DNA from: Flavobacterium succinicans
GTDB taxonomy: Bacteria > Bacteroidota > Bacteroidia > Flavobacteriales > Flavobacteriaceae
DNA length: 64,000 bases
Assembly (NCBI RefSeq): GCF_001662485.1
Contig: NZ_JMTM01000046.1
Span: 248,001 to 312,000 of the forward strand
Direction of reading: 5' to 3'
In this document: piece by piece, positions 34,314-42,049 of the stretch
How positions within the stretch are numbered: the first letter of the stretch is position 1
Layout of the letters: each line of letters begins with the position of its first letter
Notes under the pieces: model-generated
What the model was told of the DNA's origin: nothing
Database searches by the model: none
What the model saw: only the letters and a program-made list of their open reading frames with translations
Translations under genes and position numbers: made by a program

Positions 34314-36116
34314 TTATGAATTAGAACTCATAATAGTGATGGGTAAACTATATTGTACACGAACTGGCACGCCGTCTTTCTGAGCGGGAATCCATTTAGG
34401 GGAGAGTTTGATTACGCGAATGGCTTCTTCGCCGGTCCCATGTCCAATATCTCTCAAAACACTTGCATTAGTAATGCTTCCATCTTTTTCGATAATGAAC
34501 ATAACGTATACTTTGCCTTTCAAATTAGTAACAGTTGGAGTTTGAAAATTATTTCCCACGAATTGGTAGAACTTCTCCATGCCTCCAGGGAATTCGGGTT
34601 TTTCAGTTATACCTGCTACATTAAACACAACATCATTCGATACTGGTGGATTGTGTTCTTTTGTACTTTCTTGTAGCAAATTGATTAAAGTCTCAGTTTT
34701 TGGACCGGGATTTAAATTTGCTAGGTTTTTATTAGGGCTGACTAATGACTCTTCTTTTGTATTTGTTTTTGAATTTTTGGGTGATTTTTTCGTGTCACTA
34801 AGAACAATATCGATGCTTTTACCAGAAAACTTTTTATGCGCATTTTTTAAATGTTTGTCATAATAGGCCTCTGTGTAGAAACTATACTGAAAAGGCTGCG
34901 GAAATTTTTTGCTTCTAGCATTTTTATGAATAAAACTTCCTGTAAAATAAGCAATTTTATCTGGTGAGTAGACCTCTAAATGACTATTGCTGGTGTGCAT
35001 ACCGTCAATCCAGATGGCATATTTTTTACTGTTTTTGAAATCTTCAAATTCTGCCTTTGTAGGGATTTTTTTTGAGTATTTTTTAGGAGTATAGGATAAG
35101 TACCTATTTTTTTCTTCCAAAGTCAAATCTTCGTATTTTTTGGAGAAGGTGATGTTTCTTTTTTTATCAGTAACATTAACTAGTACACCTGCATAGTAGA
35201 CATCTCTGTCGTTGCTTGATGCAACAGTATATTTGGTATTTATATTTGTTTTTGGTTGTATTTGTGCTACACTATCGATACAGAAATAGCAGAATAGTGC
35301 CGTAAAAATTGGTAATAGCGCCAGTTGCTTGCTAAGGATCATCTTTTTTGAAGAATTTCGACTCATCATAAGAAAGCGTTTTTTGGTGACTTGAAAATTC
35401 AAATTACTGGCTAGATACAAAGGCGGGTTACAACTTGCTTTGGATAACAATAGCGATTGATAAAATGGAATGTTTTGGTACGATTGCACCACTTTTTCAT
35501 CGGCTAGGAATTCATGATTGAGTTGGATGGCTTTTTTGTACAAAATAAATAAAGGATTGAACCAAAAAACTGCTTTGATTAGTTCTACAAATAGAACATC
35601 TAGCGTGTGCTTTTGATTAACATGGGTCATTTCATGTGCAAACAATTCTATTTCAATTTTGCGTTCTTGGTATTCCGCTTCATTGATGAAAATGTAATTC
35701 ATAAAAGTATGCGGTAACACGGGTTCTTGAAGTAATACTAAAGTCGCGTTTTGAAACGTGAGTGTTGTGTTATTCTTTTTTAATTGATAAAAAGTGATAA
35801 TATTTCGAGTAAATCTAAATGTTAGAATTGCCGTTACTAAGACATAAATACCCCATAGTGTTTGTTCGAGATAATTGGTTTCTTCTGCAATTATCATAGT
35901 TCCTTCAGAAAAACGCATCGGAATTGGAGTGGTCACAGGAGTCGTAATTTCTTTAATAATTTCAATAGAAATAAAAGGTATAAGAAGTGAAAAAAGCAAA
36001 CTAGTTAATAGGTAAAACCGATTAAAACGGTGCATTTTTTCCTTTTCCAGAAAAAGCTGATATACTACCAATAGGATAGTGGCAGCGATAGTTGAGGTTA
36101 GCAAGTACTGTGTCAT
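34314..36116 (-). CDS. BlaR1-like M56 metallopeptidase with C-terminal TonB domain
   Basis: This 600-residue inner-membrane protein has several N-terminal transmembrane helices. Its M56 gluzincin site is HEMTH near residue 165, with the third ligand Glu in NHEFLADEKVV near 205. Another helix lies near 255-285, then a long periplasmic part with a TonB_C domain at the C-terminus (EKPEFPGGMEKFYQFVGNNF, SPKWIPAQKDGVPVRVQYSL). In BlaR1/MecR1 systems the peptidase acts, after sensing, to inactivate the BlaI-type repressor. Here the sensor part is replaced by a TonB_C-type region, common in Bacteroidota, so the signal is probably not a beta-lactam. The start overlaps the blaI-like stop by 4 bp. Confidence 0.9.
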   Translation of the reverse strand: MTQYLLTSTIAATILLVVYQLFLEKEKMHRFNRFYLLTSLLFSLLIPFISIEIIKEITTPVTTPIPMRFSEGTMIIAEETNYLEQTLWGIYVLVTAILTFRFTRNIITFYQLKKNNTTLTFQNATLVLLQEPVLPHTFMNYIFINEAEYQERKIEIELFAHEMTHVNQKHTLDVLFVELIKAVFWFNPLFILYKKAIQLNHEFLADEKVVQSYQNIPFYQSLLLSKASCNPPLYLASNLNFQVTKKRFLMMSRNSSKKMILSKQLALLPIFTALFCYFCIDSVAQIQPKTNINTKYTVASSNDRDVYYAGVLVNVTDKKRNITFSKKYEDLTLEEKNRYLSYTPKKYSKKIPTKAEFEDFKNSKKYAIWIDGMHTSNSHLEVYSPDKIAYFTGSFIHKNARSKKFPQPFQYSFYTEAYYDKHLKNAHKKFSGKSIDIVLSDTKKSPKNSKTNTKEESLVSPNKNLANLNPGPKTETLINLLQESTKEHNPPVSNDVVFNVAGITEKPEFPGGMEKFYQFVGNNFQTPTVTNLKGKVYVMFIIEKDGSITNASVLRDIGHGTGEEAIRVIKLSPKWIPAQKDGVPVRVQYSLPITIMSSNS

Positions 36117-36487
36117 GGTTTCTTTTTTTGGATTTCGTTATCGATGATTTTTTTTAGTTCCTCAAGTTCTCTTGCGGTTAGGTTTGTTTCTTTGGTAAAA
36201 AACGAAGCAAATTGAGACGCTGAATTATTAAAGAAATTACTAATTAATCCATTGACATGTTTTGAGAAATAATCGTTTTTGGCAATCAATGGGTAATATT
36301 CCCTAGAGTTGCCATATTCTTTGTAAGCTACAAACTGCTTGTCAATCATTCTTTTTAATAAGGTAGCAATCGTTGTTGTAGCAGGTTTTGGTTCAGGGTA
36401 GGCTTCGAGTAGGTCTTTCATAAAGGCTTTTTCGAGTTGCCACAAATGTTGCATGACTTGTTCTTCGGCGTTGGTTAGTTGTTGCAT
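36113..36487 (-). CDS. BlaI/MecI/CopY family repressor
   Basis: This 124-residue protein is a full-length BlaI-type winged-helix repressor. The DNA-binding domain covers residues 1-75 (LTNAEEQVMQHLWQLEKAFM, TTTIATLLKRMIDKQFVAY) and a C-terminal dimerisation helix follows (TARELEELKKIIDNEIQ). It should bind TACA-NN-TGTA dyads and be released by cleavage through the BlaR1-like peptidase encoded downstream. A matching dyad (36945-36960) overlaps the operon promoter, pointing to autoregulation. It lies 3 bp after the MORN lipoprotein gene and overlaps blaR1 by 4 bp. Confidence 0.93.
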   Translation of the reverse strand: MQQLTNAEEQVMQHLWQLEKAFMKDLLEAYPEPKPATTTIATLLKRMIDKQFVAYKEYGNSREYYPLIAKNDYFSKHVNGLISNFFNNSASQFASFFTKETNLTARELEELKKIIDNEIQKKKP

Positions 36488-36490
36488 AGT

Positions 36491-36922
36491 TTATTGTTTT
36501 GTGTTTTTTATTTCTTTTTCTGAGATAAGTTCTCCCTTGTCGTACAATCGGGTGATGATTAAATCTTTTTTGGTGTCGAAATACTCCCATCGGCCGGAGT
36601 AAAACCAATGAATGTCTTTCCCTTTTTCAATCAACTGTGTAATTCCTTTGGCTTGAAGCGCTCCATTGGGGTGGTAAAAGCGCACTTTGCAATACTCTTT
36701 TTTATAAGTTTCTTTTTTGATGATTTTGCCATTGGCATAATATTTCCATTTTTTGATTGGCTCTCCTTCTTTGTATCTTCCAATAGATTTGTAGCGAATG
36801 GTGTCCAAAGTATATTTTTCGATCCATTTGCCGTGCATTTTTTTGTCTTTCTTTTGATTGATGTGTTGTACTTGGCAACTACATAAAAGGAACAGTACAA
36901 ATAGAAAGATTGGTTTAATCAT
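36491..36922 (-). CDS. MORN/YwqK-like repeat lipoprotein
   Basis: This 143-residue protein has a lipoprotein signal (FLLCSC, Cys16) followed by MORN-variant repeats of the YwqK type: SIGRYKEGEPIKKWKYYANG, KVRFYHPNGALQAKG, WFYSGRWEYFDTKKDLI, TRLYDKGELISE. Proteins of this repeat type are common in Bacteroidota and are often labelled antitoxin-like, but that name is not evidence of function. It is the first gene of the BlaI/BlaR1 operon, which suggests a surface or periplasmic part in the same response, for example binding an envelope component. The start is supported by the promoter at 36950-36979. Confidence 0.8.
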   Translation of the reverse strand: MIKPIFLFVLFLLCSCQVQHINQKKDKKMHGKWIEKYTLDTIRYKSIGRYKEGEPIKKWKYYANGKIIKKETYKKEYCKVRFYHPNGALQAKGITQLIEKGKDIHWFYSGRWEYFDTKKDLIITRLYDKGELISEKEIKNTKQ

Positions 36923-36944
36923 TGCTCTACAGAATAATACATTG

Positions 36945-36960
36945 TTCTACAAATGTAGAA
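36945..36960. promoter_or_regulatory. BlaI-type operator
   Basis: TTCTACA-AA-TGTAGAA has perfect 7-bp half-sites and the TACANNTGTA core of BlaI/MecI operators. It covers the -7 element (36950-36957) of the operon promoter. A possible extra half-site, TCTACAG, lies at 36926-36932. Confidence 0.7.
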
Positions 36961-36979
36961 TAAAAAATAATGTGTGCAA
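36950..36979 (-). promoter_or_regulatory. Promoter of the MORN-blaI-blaR1-tonB operon
   Basis: On the minus strand TTG (36979-36977), a 19-base spacer and TACATTTG (36957-36950) match the Bacteroidota promoter consensus. The ATG at 36922 follows 28 bases after the -7 element. Confidence 0.75.
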
Positions 36980-37028
36980 CAAAATGATTAACTTTTTTGC
37001 AATGAGTGGTTTAGAAACGGTTTTGCGT

Positions 37029-37137
37029 AAGGGGTAGAAGCGGCATCCTTTTTGGGGACGCGCTTTTTCGGCGTGGCCCCAAAAAGATATAGCGGATGAC
37101 CCGACCCGCTTTTTCTGCGGGTTACGCCCAAAAAAAA
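37029..37137. repeat. GC-rich intergenic repeat-like element with nested hairpins
   Basis: This block is far richer in G and C than its surroundings. It holds two inverted repeats: TTTTTGGGG...CCCCAAAAA (about 37050-37085) and ACCCGC-N7-GCGGGT (about 37104-37123). The wording resembles dispersed intergenic elements that I recall from Flavobacterium genomes, but only one copy is in the window, so repetition is inferred. Confidence 0.5.
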
Positions 37138-37167
37138 ATCCGCTCAATCAAGTAAGAAGGAGCGGAT
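37129..37167 (-). terminator. Terminator of the M20 dipeptidase gene
   Basis: ATCCGCTC (37138-37145) pairs with GAGCGGAT (37160-37167), and on the minus strand the stem is followed by a run of nine T. It lies about 20 bp after the stop at 37187. Confidence 0.75.
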
Positions 37168-37186
37168 GTTTATGTAAAAAGAGTGT

Positions 37187-38575
37187 TTATTTGCTTAACT
37201 CTACAAAATATTTATAGAAAAGTGGAATAGTTTCGATTCCTTTGAGGTAATTGAAAATTCCAAAATGTTCGTTTGGTGAATGAATCGCATCGGAGTCTAA
37301 ACCAAATCCCATCAGGATCGTTTTGCTTTTCAATTCTTTCTCAAACAAGGCTACAATTGGAATACTACCTCCAGAACGAACTGGAATGGCTGGAACGCCA
37401 AAAGTTTCCGTATAGGCTTTATTCGCGGCTTGATAACCAATGCTGTCGATAGGAGTTACATAACCTTGACCACCGTGATGAGGTTTAACCACTACGCTTA
37501 CGCCGGCTGGAGCAATACTAATGAAATGTTTCGTGAACAAATCGGTAATCACTTCCCAATCTTGATTAGGCACTAAGCGCATCGAAATTTTCGCATAGGC
37601 TTTGCTGGCAATGACTGTTTTGGCTCCCTCTCCAGTATAACCTCCCCAGATTCCATTCACATCGAGTGTTGGTCGGATAGAATTACGCTCATTCGTGGTG
37701 TAGCCTTTTTCGCCATAGACATCATTAATGTCGAGTGCTTTTTTATAGTTTTCTAAGCTAAAAGGTGCTTTGCCCATTTCAGCTCTTTCTTCCAGAGATA
37801 ATTCTTCGACATTGTCATAGAAACCTGGAATGGTGATATGATTGTTTTCGTCGTGAAGCGAAGCAATCATTTTAGATAAGATATTGATTGGGTTGGCAAC
37901 TGCGCCACCGTATAACCCGGAATGTAAATCGCGGTTCGGACCAGTCACTTCTACTTCTACATAACTCAATCCACGTAATCCTGTGGTGATAGATGGTTGC
38001 TGATTAGAAATCATTCCTGTATCCGAAATTAAAATCACATCGTTTTTTAATTTCTCGGTATTGTTTTCTACAAATGTTTTTAGGTTTACGCTGCCTACTT
38101 CTTCTTCGCCCTCAATCATGAATTTTACATTACAAGGTAACGTATTGCTTTGAATCATATATTCAAAAGCTTTTACGTGCATGTACATTTGGCCTTTGTC
38201 ATCGCAGGCACCACGAGCAAAAATAGCGCCATCTGGGTGAATAGCCGTAGGTTTGATTACGGGTTCGAAAGGAGGAGAAGTCCATAATTCAACAGGATCA
38301 GCGGGTTGCACGTCGTAGTGGCCGTACACCAAAACGGTTGGTAAACTAGGATCTATGATCTTTTCACCATAAACAATCGGATAACCTGCGGTTTCACAAA
38401 TCTCAACAAAATCGCAACCTGCTTTTTCTAAACTGATTTTTACGGCTTCGGCAGTATCTAACACATCTTGCGAGAAAGCGGTGTCAGCACTTACGGAAGG
38501 AATTTTTAATAATTCTACTAATTCATTGATAAAGCGTTCTTTATGTTGCTGAACGTAACTATTTCTATTTTCCAT
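37187..38575 (-). CDS. M20 family dipeptidase
   Basis: This 462-residue cytosolic metallopeptidase of the CNDP/DapE-like M20 branch cleaves dipeptides. Zinc-site motifs in order are VLVYGHYDVQPAD near residue 83, GACDDKGQMYMHVKA near 117, MIEGEEEVGSVN with the catalytic Glu pair near 153, LISDTGM near 180, and the late HSPNEHFGI near 440. A dimerisation lid (~200-310) is present. No signal peptide is seen, so it probably hydrolyses peptides imported by transporters such as the POT proteins encoded further along. It is transcribed alone. Confidence 0.93.
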   Translation of the reverse strand: MENRNSYVQQHKERFINELVELLKIPSVSADTAFSQDVLDTAEAVKISLEKAGCDFVEICETAGYPIVYGEKIIDPSLPTVLVYGHYDVQPADPVELWTSPPFEPVIKPTAIHPDGAIFARGACDDKGQMYMHVKAFEYMIQSNTLPCNVKFMIEGEEEVGSVNLKTFVENNTEKLKNDVILISDTGMISNQQPSITTGLRGLSYVEVEVTGPNRDLHSGLYGGAVANPINILSKMIASLHDENNHITIPGFYDNVEELSLEERAEMGKAPFSLENYKKALDINDVYGEKGYTTNERNSIRPTLDVNGIWGGYTGEGAKTVIASKAYAKISMRLVPNQDWEVITDLFTKHFISIAPAGVSVVVKPHHGGQGYVTPIDSIGYQAANKAYTETFGVPAIPVRSGGSIPIVALFEKELKSKTILMGFGLDSDAIHSPNEHFGIFNYLKGIETIPLFYKYFVELSK

Positions 38576-38641
38576 TTGGATGTTTAATTTTAGCTTTTCA
38601 AAAGTACAAAAAATAGAATAGAAATTTTTTGTAAATATTAC

Positions 38642-38671
38642 TTTGAAAATACGAACTTATGCTTATATTTG
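38642..38671 (+). promoter_or_regulatory. Promoter of tRNA-Leu
   Basis: TTTG (38642-38645), an 18-base spacer and TATATTTG (38664-38671) match the Bacteroidota consensus. The tRNA begins 12 bases after the -7 element. Confidence 0.85.
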
Positions 38672-38682
38672 CACCCACAAAC

Positions 38683-38764
38683 GCGGATATGGCGAAATTG
38701 GTAGACGTGCCAGACTTAGGATCTGGTGCCGCAAGGCGTGTAGGTTCGAGTCCTATTATCCGCA
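38683..38764 (+). tRNA. tRNA-Leu (anticodon TAG)
   Basis: The acceptor stem GCGGATA/TATCCGC is perfect. The anticodon stem CCAGA/TCTGG encloses the loop CTTAGGA with anticodon TAG (38717-38719), reading CUA and related leucine codons. A long variable arm and a T-arm with TTCGAGT are present. The discriminator is A at 38764. CCA is not encoded. Confidence 0.97.
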
Positions 38765-38770
38765 CTTTAA

Positions 38771-38802
38771 AAAAAGCTTCTCATTACGAGAAGCTTTTTT
38801 TT
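38771..38802 (+). terminator. Terminator of tRNA-Leu
   Basis: AAGCTTCTC pairs with GAGAAGCTT around ATTAC and is followed by a T-run. Confidence 0.9.
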
Positions 38803-38851
38803 TGTGCTATATTTTAATGAATTTAAATTTTTTTTGGAAAGGTATAAAAAC

Positions 38852-38880
38852 AAAAAACCCGAATATTGCTATTCGGGTTT
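38852..38880 (-). terminator. Terminator of tRNA-Phe
   Basis: AAACCCGAAT pairs with ATTCGGGTTT around a 6-base loop. On the minus strand it follows the tRNA end by 2 bases and runs into a T-tract. Confidence 0.85.
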
Positions 38881-38882
38881 CG

Positions 38883-38955
38883 TGGTACCTCCAGGGATCG
38901 AACCAGGGACACATGGATTTTCAGTCCATTGCTCTACCATCTGAGCTAAGGTACC
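38883..38955 (-). tRNA. tRNA-Phe (anticodon GAA)
   Basis: On the minus strand the acceptor stem is GGTACCT/AGGTACC with discriminator A. The D-arm TAGCTCAG is standard, the anticodon loop CTGAAAA carries GAA, and the T-arm has GGTTCGATCC. The length is 73 bases and CCA is not encoded. Confidence 0.97.
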
Positions 38956-38994
38956 TTTACAATTTTAAGCGGTAGTGCTTGTTGATTGCGGGTG

Positions 38995-39026
38995 CAAATA
39001 TAGAACCATTTTTAATTTATCCAAAA
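38995..39026 (-). promoter_or_regulatory. Promoter of tRNA-Phe
   Basis: On the minus strand TTTTG (39026-39022), a 19-base spacer and TATATTTG (39002-38995) match the Bacteroidota consensus. The bases after the -7 element (CACCCGC) nearly repeat those at the tRNA-Leu promoter. Confidence 0.8.
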
Positions 39027-39077
39027 CAATTTTTAAAAAAAATCTATTCGTACCTTCGCTTTTATTAAAGTAAAAGT

Positions 39078-39812
39078 ATGGTTTTGACAGTCGACATTGG
39101 TAATACTCGCATTAAAGGTGCTGTATTTGAGCAGTATACTCTAATTGAATTTTTGGTTTTTGAAGTTGAAATGCTTCAAAAAAAAATTGAAATTATTTTA
39201 AAAAAATTTCCAAATCTTAAGTATTTGGTCGTTTCTTCGGTTGGAAATGTAGAAAGAGAGCTCTTTTTAGCTTTTGAATCTAGGTTGAAAGTTCATTTTG
39301 TATCCCATAAGGATGCTTTTCCGTTTATAAATAAATATGCAACGCCCACTACACTCGGAATAGATCGCATGGTTTTGGCGGCTGGAGCCACACTTCGGTT
39401 TCCGGGTCAAAATAGATTGGTAATAGATGCGGGAACTTGTGTAACTTACGATTGTATCGATGCGAATGATCATTATTTAGGAGGGGCTATTTCCCCTGGG
39501 ATTCGATTGCGTTATCAATCGTTACATAATTATACGGCTAGATTGCCATTGTTGACTAGTTGTGAACCAGCATTTTTCATTGGTAATTCTACTGTAGATT
39601 CGATTCATTCGGGTGTTGTAAACGGGTTGGCTTATGAAATTGACGGTTTTATAGACGAGTTCAAAGCAAAGTATTCAAAATTTATAATAATTTTAACGGG
39701 GGGCGATGCAGATTTTTTGGCGATGCGATTAAAAAATACCATATTTGCCAATTCAAATTTCCTTTTAGAGAGTTTGAATCAAACATTTCAATATACAATC
39801 AACAATGATTAA
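39078..39812 (+). CDS. coaX: Type III pantothenate kinase
   Basis: This 244-residue enzyme phosphorylates pantothenate with ATP in the first step of coenzyme A synthesis. CoaX motifs are the phosphate-1 loop VDIGNTRIKGAVF near the N-terminus, GIDRMVLAAGA near residue 95, VIDAGTCVTYDCID near 115, GGAISPGIRLRYQSL near 135, and GGDADFL near 215. It belongs to the ASKHA fold and is cytosolic. It overlaps the next gene by 8 bp and heads the coaX/outer-membrane-protein/lptC group, an arrangement I recognise from other Flavobacteriaceae. Confidence 0.95.
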   Translation: MVLTVDIGNTRIKGAVFEQYTLIEFLVFEVEMLQKKIEIILKKFPNLKYLVVSSVGNVERELFLAFESRLKVHFVSHKDAFPFINKYATPTTLGIDRMVLAAGATLRFPGQNRLVIDAGTCVTYDCIDANDHYLGGAISPGIRLRYQSLHNYTARLPLLTSCEPAFFIGNSTVDSIHSGVVNGLAYEIDGFIDEFKAKYSKFIIILTGGDADFLAMRLKNTIFANSNFLLESLNQTFQYTINND

Positions 39813-41052
39813 AAAAATCTTTATAGCATCTTGTTTGCTTTTTTCATTAGTATCCTTGGCTCAACAAGGTACTTCTTCCCCTTACTCTTATTACGGAATT
39901 GGAGACATCAGATTTAGAGGAATGTTGGAGAATCGATCTATGGGAGGCGTGGCAGTTGAACAAGATAGTATTCATATAAATGTTGAAAATCCAGCAAGTT
40001 ATGCTAGTTTAAAAAACACGACGCTAACTATGGGAGGTACTTATGGTACAAAAACACTTAAAGATGATGTGAATAATGCAACCGCTAAAAGAACCACATT
40101 GGATTATATGGCAGTTGCTATTCCGATTGGTAAAGCGGGTATAGGATTTGGATTGCTTCCTTATTCTTCAGTGGGGTACAAAATACAATCCATAAGTGCT
40201 GATGGTTCTAAAAATAACAAACGCTTAGAAGGAACTGGAGGCGTGAATAAAGTTTTTTTTGGTAGCGGTTATAAAGTGACCAAAAACTTTAGTCTTGGTG
40301 CTGATGTGCAATATAATTTTGGAAAAATTGAAACCGATAATTTAGAATACATTACCGATGTGCCAGTTGGAACAAGAGAAACTAATGTGGCGTATGTTTC
40401 TGGACTCAATTTTAACTTAGGCGCTATGTATCAAGCAAAAATTACTCCGAAAGTAAATCTGTATTCTAGTGTGAATTATACTTTCAAAGGCAATTTAACT
40501 TCTGAAAATACTAGAACTATTTCTACAGTGGATTATGATGGAACTTATGATATTGATCCAGAAGGTTTTGATGAAGTTAATACTGCTAAAAAATTAGTAT
40601 TACCAAGTAAGCTGACGTTAGGGTTAGGTTTTGGAGAATCTAGAAAATGGATGGTAGGAGCAGAAGTAGCTATGAGAGAAGCAGGGAACTTGGCAAACAA
40701 TTACAACAATGTAACCGGTGTGACTTTCAATAAATACAGCCGCTACAGTTTAGGTGGATATTATATCCCTAATTACAATTCTTTTACTAGCTATGCAAAA
40801 CGAATCGTGTATAGAGGTGGATTTCGTTTCGAAAAAACAGGTTTGATGGTTCAAAATCAAAATATTGTTGACAAATCAGTGACTATAGGTTTTGGTTTGC
40901 CGTCACTAGGATCGTATTCTAATTTTAATATTGGATTGGAGTATGGGATAAAAGGAACTACAGCTGCTGGCTTAATTCAAGAAAATTATTTCAATGCAAG
41001 TGTAAGTTTCTCTTTGAACGACAAATGGTTTGTTAAAAGAAAATTCTACTAG
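39805..41052 (+). CDS. Outer-membrane beta-barrel protein (FadL-like layout)
   Basis: This 415-residue protein has a signal peptide (IASCLLFSLVSLAQQ). Alternating beta-strand patterns run to the end, with an N-terminal region (GTSSPYSYYGIGDIRFRGML, VENPASYASLK) like that of Bacteroidota proteins related to the FadL/outer-membrane transport group. The predicted strands (SLGADVQYNFGKI, LNLGAMYQAKI-type repeats, NIGLEYGIKG) and the terminal aromatic KRKFY support an outer-membrane barrel. It overlaps coaX by 8 bp and precedes lptC by 23 bp. Its function is unknown; the lptC link suggests an envelope role. Confidence 0.75.
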   Translation: MIKKIFIASCLLFSLVSLAQQGTSSPYSYYGIGDIRFRGMLENRSMGGVAVEQDSIHINVENPASYASLKNTTLTMGGTYGTKTLKDDVNNATAKRTTLDYMAVAIPIGKAGIGFGLLPYSSVGYKIQSISADGSKNNKRLEGTGGVNKVFFGSGYKVTKNFSLGADVQYNFGKIETDNLEYITDVPVGTRETNVAYVSGLNFNLGAMYQAKITPKVNLYSSVNYTFKGNLTSENTRTISTVDYDGTYDIDPEGFDEVNTAKKLVLPSKLTLGLGFGESRKWMVGAEVAMREAGNLANNYNNVTGVTFNKYSRYSLGGYYIPNYNSFTSYAKRIVYRGGFRFEKTGLMVQNQNIVDKSVTIGFGLPSLGSYSNFNIGLEYGIKGTTAAGLIQENYFNASVSFSLNDKWFVKRKFY

Positions 41053-41075
41053 AAAGTAGTGTTTAATTCAATTCA

Positions 41076-41630
41076 ATGGTTTTTTCCTTAAAACATTATT
41101 TTGCTGCTTTGCTGTTAACGACTCTACTTTGGAGTTTAGTTTCTTGTGAAAGTAATTTTAAAGAATTACAAAAAATAAATCTTTCCGAGTTTAATCCAAC
41201 TGGTGAAGCTGATTCAATCAATGTAAAGTATACCGACTCGGGTAGAATTTCTGCTATTTTGATTAGTTCTAAGATGTTAGATTATTCGGTAGTAGATTTT
41301 CCTTTTACAGAATTTCCAAAAGGAATCGATGTAACCCTGTATGATGCTAAAGGAAAGCAAACCTTTGTAAGGTCTAATTATGCCATTTCTTATAAATCGA
41401 CAGGTATAATTGATTTGCAAGGAAAAGTAAAAATTACGACACAAGATGGTCAGGTTTTGGAAACAGAGCAATTGTACTTTGATCAAAAAAACGAATGGTT
41501 TTATACCGAACGCCGTTTTACTTTTACCAGCCCAAAAGGGTCCTCTACTGGTCAAGGGATAGATTTTAGTAAAGACTTTAAAGTGATAAATTCTCAAAAA
41601 ATCTCTGGCGAAGTTGAAGCCAATAAATAA
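41076..41630 (+). CDS. lptC: LPS export periplasmic protein LptC (lipoprotein form)
   Basis: This 184-residue protein has a lipoprotein-type signal (SLVSC, Cys24) and a single LptC/YrbK-type beta-jellyroll domain: INVKYTDSGRISAILISSKM, DYSVVDFPFTEFPKGIDVTL, STGIIDLQGKVKITTQDGQV, LETEQLYFDQKNEWFYTER. LptC connects the inner-membrane LptBFG transporter with LptA in LPS transport. The other Lpt genes are not in the window. The family match rests on the strand pattern and position, so the assignment is good but not certain. Confidence 0.82.
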   Translation: MVFSLKHYFAALLLTTLLWSLVSCESNFKELQKINLSEFNPTGEADSINVKYTDSGRISAILISSKMLDYSVVDFPFTEFPKGIDVTLYDAKGKQTFVRSNYAISYKSTGIIDLQGKVKITTQDGQVLETEQLYFDQKNEWFYTERRFTFTSPKGSSTGQGIDFSKDFKVINSQKISGEVEANK

Positions 41631-41642
41631 AATCGATATATA

Positions 41643-41837
41643 ATGAAATATTTAAAATTTACTTCTTACGCTTATTTGGCTTTTGCCTTGTTTTTTGTTT
41701 ACGATGGCATAACCAAATGGAATGAGCCAACACAAGGTCCTTGGCTTAGTTTTGGAATAGCAGCAGTGGCTGTTTTTATGTTCTTCTTTAGAGCTAAATA
41801 TTCTAAACGTTTCGAAGATCGCAATTCGAATCAATAG
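41643..41837 (+). CDS. Small two-helix membrane protein
   Basis: This 64-residue protein has two hydrophobic segments (TSYAYLAFALFFVYDGI and SFGIAAVAVFMFFF) separated by a short loop (KWNEPTQGPW), and a basic C-terminal tail. I do not recognise a named family. It lies 12 bp after lptC on the same strand, so it is probably cotranscribed. Position between lptC and the PpiD-like gene suggests an envelope protein. Confidence 0.7.
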   Translation: MKYLKFTSYAYLAFALFFVYDGITKWNEPTQGPWLSFGIAAVAVFMFFFRAKYSKRFEDRNSNQ

Positions 41838-42049
41838 TTTTTTGTCTCAAAAAGGGTAGAGCAAACCATTGAAAATATTTTTTCTATAGAAGCGGTTTTA
41901 AAAACAAGACGGTGTTCGTTAAAATAACTGCAAACGCATTTTTTTTTTAAAACTTAAAAAAAACTTCTAAAATAAAACACTCCAATTGTTATTATTAACT
42001 AGATAATTGTATTTTCGCAAACTGAATATAAAAATTAACAACAATAGAA

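Noticed and set aside
36491..36922. Toxin-antitoxin module suggested by the YwqK-type repeat protein
   Set aside because: The protein has a lipoprotein signal and no adjacent toxin gene; its operon partners are BlaI and BlaR1.
38643..38975. 110-codon ORF across the tRNA-Leu and tRNA-Phe genes
   Set aside because: It spans both tRNA genes, their promoter and terminators and cannot be a real gene.
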